Source of the DNA: Endothia cerciana
Lineage: Eukaryota; Ascomycota; Sordariomycetes; Diaporthales; Cryphonectriaceae
Direction of reading: 5' to 3'
DNA length: 64,000 nucleotides
NCBI GenBank assembly: GCA_026119935.1
Contig: JALRMH010000043.1
Span: 277,680 to 341,679 of the forward strand
Notes under the pieces: model-generated
Seen by the model: the letters and a program-made list of their open reading frames with translations, nothing else
The model's database searches: none
What the model was told of the DNA's origin: nothing
Shown: positions 11,231 to 22,088 of the stretch, one piece after another
Position numbering within the stretch: position 1 is the first letter of the stretch
Layout: each line of letters starts with the position of its first letter
Position numbers and translations under genes: made by a program

Positions 11231-11790
11231 CGACGAGCCCAGGTCGGGCTGGTGAGGAGAGGGGGGAGGGCATTAAGCTCCCAGCAACAAGAAATGATCT
11301 GTCAGACAAGGGCAGACACATGACGACCCTGCTCCTCCCGTTACGACGAGGGGAGGCGGGCCTTGGGTTCCCTGCCACGGGTCGCACCACAGGATCGGGA
11401 GGATATCGTGAGCGCCTCGTAAGTACATAACCTCTGTCTGCGTCCTCCCGCGCCGTGTGCCGTACAAACACACCAAGAGGGTTTCCACCGCCCGAGATTC
11501 CACAGGGCGATAGCAAAAGCGCGTTGTAACATAGTCAGGGCCATGCATCGATGATGTCATCTGGCGAGGAGGCAACCGAGGTGAGGCCGGCTTTACTGCC
11601 TTTGCGCAAGTGTGATAGCTTAATGCTGCAGCATCCAAGGTTCATGGTGGGTTTGAGAGGGTAAAAAAAAAAAAGAGGGGATCGACCGCCGCTTGTCAGG
11701 CCCCGTACAGCACAGCACAGCACAGCGGAGAGGGCTGGCTGGGCGCAACAATTCCCGCAGTTCCGCGGTCAGGCCCGCCGTCGTAGTCAC

Positions 11791-11800
11791 AGTATATATA
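11791..11800 (+). promoter_or_regulatory. TATA-like element of the mannitol dehydrogenase gene
   Basis: The sequence AGTATATATA lies 170-180 bp upstream of the ATG, followed by a pyrimidine-rich leader and a C13 run (11930-11942). Its position fits a TATA box feeding a leader of roughly 140 nt. Confidence 0.5.
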
Positions 11801-11970
11801 GTACGAGGCCTTGTAGCCCTCCCTCTCCCGCCCTCGCCCGTCTCGTGTCGTCCTCTGCTACCAGTCGAGTCCCCTCCGCCCGGCAACACATCATCAAGAG
11901 TAGTAGTCCCGCCCGACCCAGCGACAACACCCCCCCCCCCCCAGTTCACATCATCGTCATCATCAACAAG

Positions 11971-12842
11971 ATGCCTCAGCTGGCCGCTTCCGCGTCCTCC
12001 CTCAAGGACCTCTTCAGCCTCAAGGGCAAGGTGGTGGTGGTGACCGGAGCCTCGGGCCCCAAGGGCATGGGCATCGAGGCCGCCAGGGGGTGCGCCGAGA
12101 TGGGCGCCGACGTGGCCATCACCTACGCGAGCCGCAAGGAGGGCGCCGAGAAGAACGTCGAGGGCCTGACCAAGGAGTACGGCGTCAAGGTCAAGGCGTA
12201 CAAGTGCGACGTGGGCGAGTACGCGCAGTGCGAGGAGCTGGTGCAGACCGTGCTCAAGGACTTTGGCAAGATTGACGCCTTCATCGCCAAGTATGCCCAT
12301 CCCTCCTTCTTCTCCCCCCTTGCCTGGCCAACAGACATACTGATGATGGTGTCGACTACAGCGCCGGCGCGACGGCCAACAGCGGCGTCATCGACGGGTC
12401 CGCCGAGGAGTGGGACCGTGTGATCAACACCGACCTGAACGGCACCGCCTACTGCGCCAAGGCGGTGGGCGCCGTGTTCAAGAAGCAGGGCCACGGGTCC
12501 CTCGTCATCACCGCGTCCATGTCGGGCCACATCGCCAACTTCCCGCAGGAGCAGACATCGTACAACGTGGCCAAGGCCGGCTGCATCCACATGGCGCGGT
12601 CGCTGGCCAACGAGTGGCGCGACTTTGCCCGCGTCAACTCCATCTCCCCCGGCTACATCGACACCGGCCTGAGCGACTTCATCGACGCCAAGACCCAGGC
12701 CCTGTGGCACAGCATGATCCCCATGGGCCGCGACGGCCTGGCCAAGGAGCTCAAGGGCGCCTACGTCTACCTCGTCAGCGACGCGAGCACCTACACCACC
12801 GGCGCGGACCTGGTGATCGACGGTGGCTACACCTGCCGGTAG
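11971..12842 (+). CDS. NADP-dependent mannitol 2-dehydrogenase (SDR family)
   Basis: Classical short-chain dehydrogenase that interconverts mannitol and fructose with NADP(H); 266 residues, the usual length. Exons are 11971-12290 and 12362-12842, with a 71 nt intron that splits the Asn codon of NAGAT. The cofactor loop TGASGPKGMG is at 25-34, NAGA at 107-110, and the catalytic Ser, Tyr and Lys are S159 (ITASMSG), Y174 and K178 (YNVAK). The stretches SGHIANFPQEQTSYNVAKAG and HSMIPMGRDGLAKELKGAYVY are near-diagnostic for fungal mannitol dehydrogenases and related sorbose reductases. The protein should be cytosolic and serves mannitol storage, NADPH balance and stress tolerance. A sorbose/xylulose reductase activity is the main alternative. 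Confidence 0.94.
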
Positions 12843-13306
12843 ACGGCCTGTCCCCGGCGGGAGGAGGAGGAGGACGAGGAAGAGGGGAAGTGAAAAATGT
12901 CGGATGAATATCATGAGAATCTTAATACAGAGAATTTGGACCCGTGGTTTGGTTTTTTTGGGCACCCAGAGTGGCCGGATCACGTATAGATGACCAGGTA
13001 CATGAATAGTCATATACCAAGGAGGAATACAATTTTGACAAGGACAAGACAAACACCACCAGGGCTGAAGAAGGTGCTCTACCCATTCAACCGATAGCCC
13101 CAAGACTCTCAGCCTCACCTGTGGCTTGTGGTGATGATTGCTGCAGTGGTGACCTCAAGAGCCCCCGCCCCAAGACCTTAGAAGCTGTGATGTCAGCTCA
13201 TGGGGTAGCTTCGAAAAAAAAAACCTCCCCCACCTTGGCGGGGTTGTCTCTGGTGCCCGTCGGTGGGGCTGCCCCCCCCGTTCATTGGCTGCAAAGACGT
13301 CACATT

Positions 13307-13339
<33 letters not shown>

Positions 13340-13570
13340 GTTCTCGTTGCCCCTCTACGTGCCTCTGCCTCCTCAGTACACAACAACTCGTCTCCCTTGC
13401 CCGGTCATTCTCTATTGATGCCCTCGTCTCCCGCCCTTCGCCCAGCCACCACCGCTGCCAGGCGTCTGAAGCAACTCGCCGGACAACAACAAGGACAACA
13501 ACACACACCATCACCACCACCGACCCTTCCCCCCGCCTCCCGCGCCCACCCCCGCCGCCGCCCCTTCACG
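12843..13570. other. intergenic spacer with CT-repeat leader
   Basis: This 728 bp stretch holds the 3' flank of the mannitol dehydrogenase and the leader of the Nudix gene. The main landmark is a pyrimidine tract with about 16 CT units (13307-13339), typical of strongly expressed fungal promoters. An in-frame upstream ATG for the Nudix protein lies near 13418. Confidence 0.6.
13307..13339 (+). repeat. CT dinucleotide repeat in promoter/leader
   Basis: A nearly perfect (CT)n tract about 240 bp upstream of the Nudix ATG. Such CT boxes often lie next to transcription starts in filamentous fungi. Confidence 0.85.
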
Positions 13571-14242
13571 ATGACGACCAGGCCCCAGGAGCCCGTCATC
13601 ACCTCCATCGAGGACCTCCCCATCAGCGAGTCGAAGTGGGTCACCCTCAAGCGGATCAACTTCACCGACCAGACCGGCAGGGCCCGCACCTGGGAGTCCG
13701 CCGTGCGCAAGACCCGCTCCTCCACGGCCGGCGTCGACGCCGTCGCCATGGGCAACATCCTCCTACCGCCGCCCCCTCCTCCCGCCGGCGGGGGCCAGCG
13801 GCAGCCCGCCTCCACCATGCTCGTCATCCAGTACCGGCCCCCGCTCGACAGCTGGACGGTCGAGTGGCCCGCCGGGCTGGTCGACGCCGGCGAGACGGCC
13901 GAGCAGGCCGCGCGGCGCGAGTTCAGGGAGGAGACGGGCTACGAGGTGACCAGGGTGCTGAGCGTCAGCCCGCCGCAGGCCGCGGACCCGGGCATGACCA
14001 ACGCCAACATGCAGCTCGTCATGGTGGAGGTCGAGCTGCCCCCCGCCGCCGCCGCCGCCGCCGCCGCCATGCCCGCGCAGAGGCTGGACGACGGGGAGCA
14101 CATCCAGCGGGTCGTGGTTCCGCTGGCCGAGCTGTACCAGAGGCTGGAGGAGTACTCCAGGAGGGAGAGGTTCATCGTCGCGGCGAAGCTGTTCCACTTC
14201 GCGGCCGGGATGGAGTTCATGAAGGGGCAGAAATACTTTTAG
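13571..14242 (+). CDS. Nudix hydrolase, ADP-ribose/ADP-sugar pyrophosphatase (Ysa1 type)
   Basis: Single-exon protein of 223 residues that should hydrolyse ADP-ribose and related ADP-sugars to AMP and sugar phosphate. The Nudix box at about residues 101-124 fits G-x5-E-x7-REUxEExGU (GLVDAGE...AARREFREETGYE). Before it, VIQYRPPLDSWTVEWPAG matches the Ysa1/NUDT5 subfamily, and the N-terminus SESKWVTLKRINFTDQ is also family-like. Two low-complexity insertions are unusual: LLPPPPPPAGGG near residue 60 and an eight-Ala run near residue 160. I chose the ATG at 13571 because the conserved region follows it directly. The frame is open further upstream, and an ATG near 13418 would add an Arg-rich N-terminus that could act as a mitochondrial presequence. 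Confidence 0.9.
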   Translation: MTTRPQEPVITSIEDLPISESKWVTLKRINFTDQTGRARTWESAVRKTRSSTAGVDAVAMGNILLPPPPPPAGGGQRQPASTMLVIQYRPPLDSWTVEWPAGLVDAGETAEQAARREFREETGYEVTRVLSVSPPQAADPGMTNANMQLVMVEVELPPAAAAAAAAMPAQRLDDGEHIQRVVVPLAELYQRLEEYSRRERFIVAAKLFHFAAGMEFMKGQKYF

Positions 14243-15846
14243 GCCCGTGGGCCTGTACAGCTCGGACTGAGGGTCACTGGGGAGGCTCCTTGGGAGTTAA
14301 AGAGCCTACAAGATGGAGGGTGGAGAGACCAGTCTCCGCTGGGAGGATGGTTCCTCTGAAAACATGGGAGTGTGGTCAGAACGGCGCAGCGTTGGTCTTC
14401 GTGGGAAGGTGCCACAGGAGATAAGAATGAGCTCAACACCGCCCTCGTATTCAGGCGAATGCCGTGGCCAGGATTAATCCAGGTTACGCTGCCGACCAGA
14501 TGGGAGAAGGAAACGAACATGCGTTGGGGGGGGGGGGGGCAGGTCTAAGCAACAGAGCCTAGGTCCTTTGCCATAGACGGCCCAGGATTGATGACGGAGC
14601 ACGGAAGCTGCAATTCTGCATCCTGTCGTCTCCTAAATCCTTCGCCGCGCAAGGCACCCGCATCTGCCACCTGGGGCTCGACCATGGTTGAAGAGGACGC
14701 ACCTCGTACAATACGCATGTCTCTCTGCTGCACATCTAACCTACGCCGTCCCTGTCGGCAGCGCCTGGGTCCTTCCCCGAGGCAAGCCCACGCCCGTAAG
14801 ATGTACCCCAAGCCGTAAACCGCAAGGCGTCGCCTCTCAAGTCACCCACGGCTAAGCTGCTCTTCTCCGCCCCAGCCAGAGTCAGACCCTCGCCCCCCTC
14901 CCTGGTATATCTGGCTCAGACGCCCCGGAACAGCCGCGTCTCCGGCCATGCATTCCTCGGCCTGAATATCGTCGCCTGGTGGGAAAGAGAAGCCACCACA
15001 CTTTCGGGGGGGGGGGGGAGGCGCGACGCACCAGCAAGGGGGGAACCGGGGCCGGAAGAAGGAGATTCCCCAACGTCGTCGGCCCTCTCGAGCCATCCGG
15101 CCCGCCTCAGTGTCAGTCGCGCTGTCGGGCGGTCAAGTCTGTCAGCGTGGTGTTCAGTAATATCCCCGCTGCTTTGACATCTGTCGCTGCCAGTGGGCCT
15201 CGTTTAGATCAACGATAAGATCCCTCGAGGGACGGGGGCGCACAAGGTGAAGGTAGAATTGATCTTAATTCTGAAGCGTATGGAGACCGTACAAGAGGCT
15301 GTTCTCGTGGAATATATACAATAGGACATGCAGGATCATCTGTGGCCGTGGCCGTCGAAACCGGTCGGGCAGGCTAGCTTAATTACAAACACAATAACGC
15401 AAAACGCCACTGCTCAGGAGGTTATGGCCCCTGGCCGCCTTCTTCTTTTTGCTACTCCGGACCTCCCCCTCCGTCGAGCCCCAGATAGGCGACACCTGCC
15501 ACCCATTCTTGGCAAACGCAACGCAAAGTCGTCAAAGACGCAAGTGTCTGAGGACAGGACTTCGGCTACAAGAGCCTAAGTCGACCCGTCCTGAGCCCCG
15601 GCGGTTGGGCTGCCGGGTAGACGGGTCGTGGAAACCCTTCGTCCCTGTCGATCCATTCCCAGCGAGGCTAAAGGCGCAGTCCAGCCCTGGAGATCAGCGT
15701 TCATCATCTGTAAAGCCCAATTGCCAGAACTCCACACCAATGCACGCCAAAATAAAGGTTGTCGACGGGGTGATCTTCCCGCTCCTGACGTTATATGAAA
15801 ATGCCGCAGGCGTGAATGATGGGCGCCGAAGACAATAGGAGGTCGA
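14243..15846. other. 1.6 kb interval without a supported gene
   Basis: This lies between the 3' ends of the Nudix gene and the leftward serine-rich gene, so no promoter is expected. It contains G14 (14526-14539) and G13 (15006-15018) runs. No protein motif was recognised. Confidence 0.5.
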
Positions 15847-16242
15847 CTATCTCGCGCCGTCGAAGCTTGCCCTCTGTGTCCTCCAGTCCGGGGAGGGGGC
15901 GACCACCGCCCCGTTGGCGGACGAGCCAAACCCGGGCATGGAGCTGAACCTGTGCATCTTCTTGCGTTCCTTGCTGGAGACGTCCGCCGTCGGAGAGCGC
16001 GTTGTGGCTGGGGCTATAGTGGACGGGGATGATGGGCTGTCGAAGGTAGAACCCCGGTAGTTGGAGGAGCCGCTGCTGTTGTATGAGGATCCTGTGGCGT
16101 TGGGCGTCTGGTAGATGTACTCGCCGTCGACGTAGATTGCGTTGGAGACGAAGGTGGACCGCCTGTCGCGGTGACGAGTGTAGCGCCGCTCGAGGCGGAA
16201 CAGCTCGATCTTGGACTGGATGCGCTCGAAGATGCCCGGCAT
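15847..16242 (-). CDS. small conserved fungal protein, basic N-terminus and Ser-rich tail
   Basis: A single-exon frame of 131 residues starting at 16242. The N-terminus MPGIFERIQSKIELFRLE is followed by a strongly basic stretch (RRYTRHRDRRSTFVSNAIY) and VDGEYIYQTP. This order looks like a short protein I associate with Sordariomycete genomes, but I know no function for it. The rest (about 60-131) is Ser/Thr/Pro-rich and probably disordered, with SSKERKKMHRFSSMPGF as a possible phosphorylation site region. No signal peptide or membrane helix is seen. The frame is open upstream of the ATG, but that part is Pro-rich and looks like leader. Confidence 0.7.
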   Translation of the reverse strand: MPGIFERIQSKIELFRLERRYTRHRDRRSTFVSNAIYVDGEYIYQTPNATGSSYNSSGSSNYRGSTFDSPSSPSTIAPATTRSPTADVSSKERKKMHRFSSMPGFGSSANGAVVAPSPDWRTQRASFDGAR

Positions 16243-16768
16243 GATGACGGCGCGAGGTGAGACAGGCTGCGGTTGGTAGAACAGCGTCGGCGGGTTCGTC
16301 GGGTGGCGTTGGGCGGGGAGGGGAGGAGCAGATGTCGTGCGACCTGATTCCTGTCTGGGGGGGGGGGGCAGATACAAGCGTCCTTGTGCGGTACTGGGCC
16401 CTTCTCAGACTTGTCGACCTCAAATCTTCGAAACCTAGCAGTTCTTTGTGATCTTCAGGTTCTGGCCTCCTCCGTCTCCTGTTTTGATCGTGATTTGGTG
16501 GTCGCGAGACTTCGTATTCGAATGATTCCTGTTTTTCTTTGGCTGGTTGTATTTCCGTAACCGAGGTGGAGTCTCGAGTGGACTCAGTCCGGGCTGCCGA
16601 GCTCCGTCAATCTCTTGCGTGACGAAAGCGGCGGGATCCGAGCTGGACTTACTCAGGGCGATAGGGGAGGGAGTGACTTGAGGTGAGAGACAACAGAAGG
16701 TTAAAGGAGATCAATTATTGATAGTGGCTGGTGGGATGGTCGTGGGGAGGGAGGGTGAGAGAGGAGGC

Positions 16769-16782
16769 GGGGGGGGGGGGGG
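16769..16782 (+). repeat. G14 homopolymer
   Basis: A run of 14 G inside a purine-rich tract in the likely leader region of the serine-rich gene. Confidence 0.9.
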
Positions 16783-17253
16783 TTTCTATAGGGAGAGAGG
16801 ACCAGGCGACAGGTGGTGGTGGACCTGGGCAGGTAAGAAGGGGTTGCCAGGGAGGTGCTGTGGGCTGTGGGTTATGGGGAGGATCGAGATGTCTTCCGTA
16901 TAAACCTGACTGGGCACAGGATCTGAAGAGGGCCGACTGCTCCGCGTGGCTGCTACGAGTCGTGATCGTAGGGACCGAACACAGGAGGACAGACACGAGA
17001 GGGCAGAACAGAGGGGACCAATTTGGCCGTGCGCAATCTCAAGACTGCCCCGCCCCTGCCGCTCTGCCCTGGCCCATCCCTGTCCGGGCCTTTCCTGCTG
17101 TAGAGCGACACTAGCCCCTGAAAAGGCAGCGGGTGGGACCCCTAGGCCCACTAGTGTGGTCTGCACGACCCCGAGGCGACATGGGAGATCGACATAGTAC
17201 TTACCCGAGCCTGTCAAGATACGGAAAGTGCTTTTAACCCACGCACATGGCAA

Positions 17254-17298
17254 GTGACGCAGGACGCAGTGACGCAGGACGCAGTGACGCAGGACGCA
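17254..17298 (+). repeat. 15-bp tandem repeat, 3 perfect copies
   Basis: The unit GTGACGCAGGACGCA is present three times without a mismatch. A 15-bp unit keeps a reading frame, but no supported gene covers it. Confidence 0.92.
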
Positions 17299-20200
17299 GG
17301 GGCATCAATGCTTCCAAGAGGGGGAAGGGGGGAGGGACCTCCTCGCAAGAGCCGAGGCGGCACGTACGATAAGCACCATGGCATATCAACCTGATTTGGC
17401 GTTGCAACCTCAGTCCCCAGATCTTGCATGCATGGCGAAACGTGGCTGTGAGCCTCAAGACTGCTACGCCGGCCTGCAACCGCACCAGACACACCACGGG
17501 CGTTACAAAGCCCCAATCAGCCGCGCCGCTCGTCGACTCTACTCACGGCAGCGATTCTTCAGGTCTCTCTATGCTTCACACGCCGGTGCCGAGATACTGG
17601 CTGACACGACAGGGCGCTCACCACCGAGGCTTCTCGATCGACGCCTCGCACTGGGTCGTTCCGAGCAGCCGGCTCGATATCACCTGTGTAGACCAACCAG
17701 GCTCTAGACCATATTCCTCGGTACTCCTGCGTGCCGTGCGACGATCATCTCGTTGCAGCCACCGTCCGGTCTGATGTGGTGAGATCATCCGCGCTGTGAC
17801 GGGCAAGACACCATGCTGGCGACGCCTCACTGACCGGATGGCTCCTTGGACCGTGAGCGCGCCCCCCTCGCCAGCAGACCGGGCTGAAGGGGTCCCAACG
17901 GCTCGACAGGGAACATGGCGGCGGCCGTACCGCCCAAGTCCGTCCGGCCGGATCATGCAGAGGTTTCAGAGAGGCCCAAGCTAGCACATTGAAGCATTGG
18001 CCACCCTGCGCGAGCTTGCTCGTGCGGGGGACCTCTTCGTCGCGACCCATTGGTTCGATCGTCGTTTCGGCGTCGACAAGGACTCCGGACGACCCGCCGC
18101 TCGTCACTGCGACCGGACCTGCCGTATGCCAGATAAGCGAGACAGCAGCCCGACGCCCCGTGCTTCCGCCTCGTTTCTCGAGCATGGACCTTTTCCTGCT
18201 CGGTGGTCATGCCTGGACCACGTCCCCACCGATGTCAGTACGGAACAGCCTTGTCAAGCTGCATCATGGGAGGCGCCTCCTGGCGAACTAGGACATCTCC
18301 TACAAGATGCTGTGCAGCGAGACGGGGTAAGGGAAGACCGGCCGAGAATGACACCCGACGCCTAGGCCACTGGCTCGACCCTCCTACCGAGACCTGCTGC
18401 ATGTGCGCAGCTCGGTTCTCGGCCGCTTGGATTCATCGAATGTCGAGGACGCTGCAGATGATCGTCTGGTGTCCATATGTGAAGATCAAAGACCATGTGC
18501 AATTATGGATAGACACCTAGATACGTCCTGGGACGCAACTTCATCAGACCGGCACTGCTTCAACTGCCACGTGACGCCAGGCCCCTGCCGTGCCTCCCAA
18601 ACCAAGTCTTCACTTGACGGCACTTCTTTGTCCCGTACCTGGCGCTATGCCTGGGTCAGGCCGGCTGGATGTGATGCGTTCTCCTGCTATTGTGAATCGT
18701 CGCCGGGAAATCCCCTCCTCGAGGTGTCTCGTTCCACGTTTCCGCCCTCCCACGGCCCAAAAGCATGCGGGACGCTGCTTTCCATGCCGCGACCGGACAA
18801 GACTCTCTTCCCTGCCTGACGCCCGGCCAGGTGGGCAGCTTCTAGACCTCATCCCACTCACGCGGCCCACAGCGCTTTTCCAGGGCCTCGGTCTGACGTC
18901 CCCCTTGAGGTCTGGACTCTGGGGTGGATGCCACCAAGTCCTCATACGTGCCCGTGTAGGATCGCCCCGGGCGATGTGCAACGACGAGCACAAAAATCAC
19001 GGGAGGCCCTGGCGTATAGCTACCCCTACCCGGATACCCTCCAGCTGTCCGCGGTAGAGATCGCACCGGAAGGAACAGTGGCCGTGGAAACGCCCGATCT
19101 CGGGCCTCAGGCATCGCGGTCCGCGTGGCCGATGAAGGGCGGGCACCGGGGATGAAAGTGATCATCGCCCGTAGTGTCTCGAACCACGAGGGGTCTCCCC
19201 GCTTCCACAGCATGCACGCTATGAACTCTTGGAGTTTTGCGGTGGTCAGGCTCGCGGTCTGCCTGCCAGCCCACCAACACTGGCGCAAGATGATTATCCT
19301 GCGTCTCGAGGGGGTCCTTTCGTGGATTTTGCGGCAGATTTAGGCCGTCGAAATAACAGAAAATGACGAAAGGGGCTGGCAGTCGCAGTAGGGGTGTAAG
19401 GGACAGCCCAGGGTACTTCCTCTTGCGCCTATCCTCGTCGTCTTCACGCTCTGTAATACAGCCCTTGTCCCTTTTGCAGCTCCTCATCAGACCCCGGAGG
19501 AGACAGGTCCCGGCCTTGGTCCTTCCAGTCACAAGCGCATCTGACGGGCCCCCCCCCCCCCGTGGCAGGTCTCTGTACGAGCCGGGAGCGCGCGTGTCGA
19601 CATGGGCGTCTCTACGTGACTGGAGTGCGCGGCCGAACTCGAGCAGGGACAAGTGCGTTGAGTTGAAGGTATGGTCTGCGCAAGGTGCCGCCTCCTAAGC
19701 CACTGCTCCAGTCAGTGGCCGTCGTGTCCCTCGCTGCTGATGCGGCCCTTCGGACCAACGTCCATATGCCCTCCGGCCCTCATCTCGTGTGTTCCCGCGC
19801 TGAGAGAGGGTGCAGCGCCCCTTTATCCATGCCACAATATCGTGACCTCGACATCACCCCGGTGCCAGCACATCCCTCATGCTCCACCGACGGATGATCG
19901 ATGGGGGTTTCGAACTGGCGCATGGGACATGCAGGCCGCGGCCGTAAGGACCCTCGAGGGGCGGGCTGGGGTGGATGGCACCGGGTGTCGAGGAGAGCCG
20001 TCCCTGAGAACCGGAGTTGTGGACCTGCTGAGGCTTGGTTCAAAAAGAGAAGAGACCCAAACGCCGAGACACGGGCCTCGGACGGGGGCATTGGGGTCCA
20101 AGCCTACCTAATCCCGTCGCCAAATATACAAAAGATATCCTAGGTCTCATCCCTCTAGCTGTATAAAACTGGGTATGAATGCACCGACGGTAATTAAGGG

Positions 20201-21719
20201 AGGTATGCAGACGCTTGGACTCCTGCACGCACACCCGTCCGTCCCTTCCGATTCAGAGAATTACGGAAACGGATTCGGATTCCAGGAACCCATATCTAAT
20301 CAATCGTTCGTCTGGATCAGGTATACCGCGGACGGTATCTTGACCGAGGGTTGTTTTGTCGACGATATCCGTGATCGCATCGTTAGGTGTGGTCGTCGTC
20401 GTCCCCGCGAGGAGGGTGACGCCTTCGCAGGTTCGGGCGCGGAGCTCGTCGAGCCTTCAACTGCAGAGGCGTGGAACGTACCGGGCTATCCGAGTAGTGA
20501 AGGGCCTGAATGAGAAGGTGACACACATACGTGTGATGTCCAACCCCGTCCTCATACTCTTCAGGAAAAACTAACACCATGGGCTATTCACCGTCCGTTA
20601 TGGTCGTGGCGCGGCCGGATGCGCTGGAGGAGCAGTACGGGCGCCGTAGTAACCCGCGCACCCGTCCTTCTCGATAAAGTGTGCGGCGGCGGCATCGTTG
20701 GGCCCCCCACAAGGACTGGCTTGTGGGTGGTGTGGCCGAGCGGAGGGCGGCCTTCTGCATAGGTGGTCATAGCTGCTGGTGGACTGCGCATACGGCGACC
20801 TATCGCGAGGGACGAGGTGGGTGATCAGGAATGTCTCGTATGACGAGGCGCGAGGCCAACCAGACATGCAAGAAGAGCAAACCATGGACGACACGACAGC
20901 AATGGCCTGGGTTCGCCAGTAGGACCCAGGGAACGGTGTTGAGGTTTGGTGTTTGATGAGGCTCACGGTCGCTCCTCAAACCTAGCGAGGCTGTCCCCCA
21001 GCGGCAAGCCGCTTCCCTTCGCTACGCTGAATGCTGATATTGCCAGCAGTAACCATGCGCATGAGCGTGCAGCCCAGGGGGGGCCTCTCGCACATCTGGA
21101 CAGTCCCGGCAGAACTCTCATGCTCGACAAGACTAAGAATAGTCGACATAGCCTCCCACGCGGAGACGATACAAGAGCCATACGCCGCGGAATGGTCTGC
21201 CTAAGCCACATGATGTCCTTTAAGGGAGCCAGCCCAAGATGCCGCCGGCCGGAGGACCCCTTGGAGGCGGTACCGCCTTCGAAGGGCGTCTTTATAGAGC
21301 TCCCTGTCCCGTCGCAGGGTTACGAGCGTGTATCAGGTCTTAGTGATCATCAAGAGAACGAGGAAGGCACTCCGGGAAGCCCATCAGGTCCACGGCCGCA
21401 GCGAATTATCCTTGGGGATCGCGAAATCGTGGCCGACGAATAGCCAGGGGATGACTCGCCGGTCAGCTTGTCGGGCCTGGATCCAGGGAGGTATGCCCGC
21501 CTTGTGTGCGTGAGACCATCTCACCCGCCTACGGCCTGTGATCCCGCCAGTGGTGCGACTTCCCTCCCCCCCCCCCCTTCCCCACCGGCGACTTGAGCGG
21601 GTCCGTAGTGGTCGTCGGATCCATGGCCGGGTGGGATCTACGGCAACGCGCTGGCGATGAGCGCCTTGCTCTGTCCTCCCTGTGGAGGCTACACCAGTAG
21701 ATGAAGAGTTAGTGGTAGC

Positions 21720-22088
21720 TTAGACTGTCTCGTGTTGCAGTGCAGATAGGCTGAAGCGTATAGGGCCCTGCAGGGCGAGGAATCTCGTCCGCGCAGGCCA
21801 TGTAGACGTAGAGGTGTAATGGCCGACGGAGGACCAAACTATGACTTGCCATGTGAGGAACCGCTCGAGGGGGTTGCTGCCATGCTCGCTGCTACCGCCG
21901 CCGCCACTCGATGATGAGCCGCCCTCACCGCCACTGCTTGAGGAGGTGCTGCTGGTGCTATTGAGAGCACCAGCTGAGGCGTTACAGAAGGTGTCTGGTC
22001 TAGCACAGCCAGAACCGTGACGGAAGCGGTTTGCCGCTGGGGGGACAGGCCCTAGCCAGGCGCTCTGAACTGTCCGCCTACATGCAAA
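21720..22088 (-). other. open stretch encoding a Ser/Gly-rich segment, no start codon
   Basis: This minus-strand frame is open for 122 codons between two stops and has no ATG. It encodes ...GCARPDTFCNASAG, then a segment of Ser, Thr and Gly with few other residues (about 21880-21970), then a non-repetitive tail. Such Ser/Gly linkers occur in secreted or GPI-anchored fungal proteins, and the sequence could be the last exon of such a gene. No splice-consistent upstream exon was found, and the tail lacks a GPI-type hydrophobic end. It may be chance low-complexity DNA. Confidence 0.2.

Larger units (their letters stand above)
9736..11970. other. 2.2 kb interval; promoter region of the mannitol dehydrogenase at its right end
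   Basis: No gene is supported at 9.74-11.6 kb. The right part carries tandem repeats (GTGCG at 11186-11230, CACAG at 11706-11726), an A12 run near 11665, and a TATA-like element at 11791-11800 about 175 bp upstream of the mannitol dehydrogenase start. Confidence 0.5.

Noticed and set aside
17234..17497. Open frame containing the 15-bp repeat (ALRPAS-type repeats)
   Set aside because: The repeat alone keeps the frame open; there is no conserved sequence or plausible start outside it.
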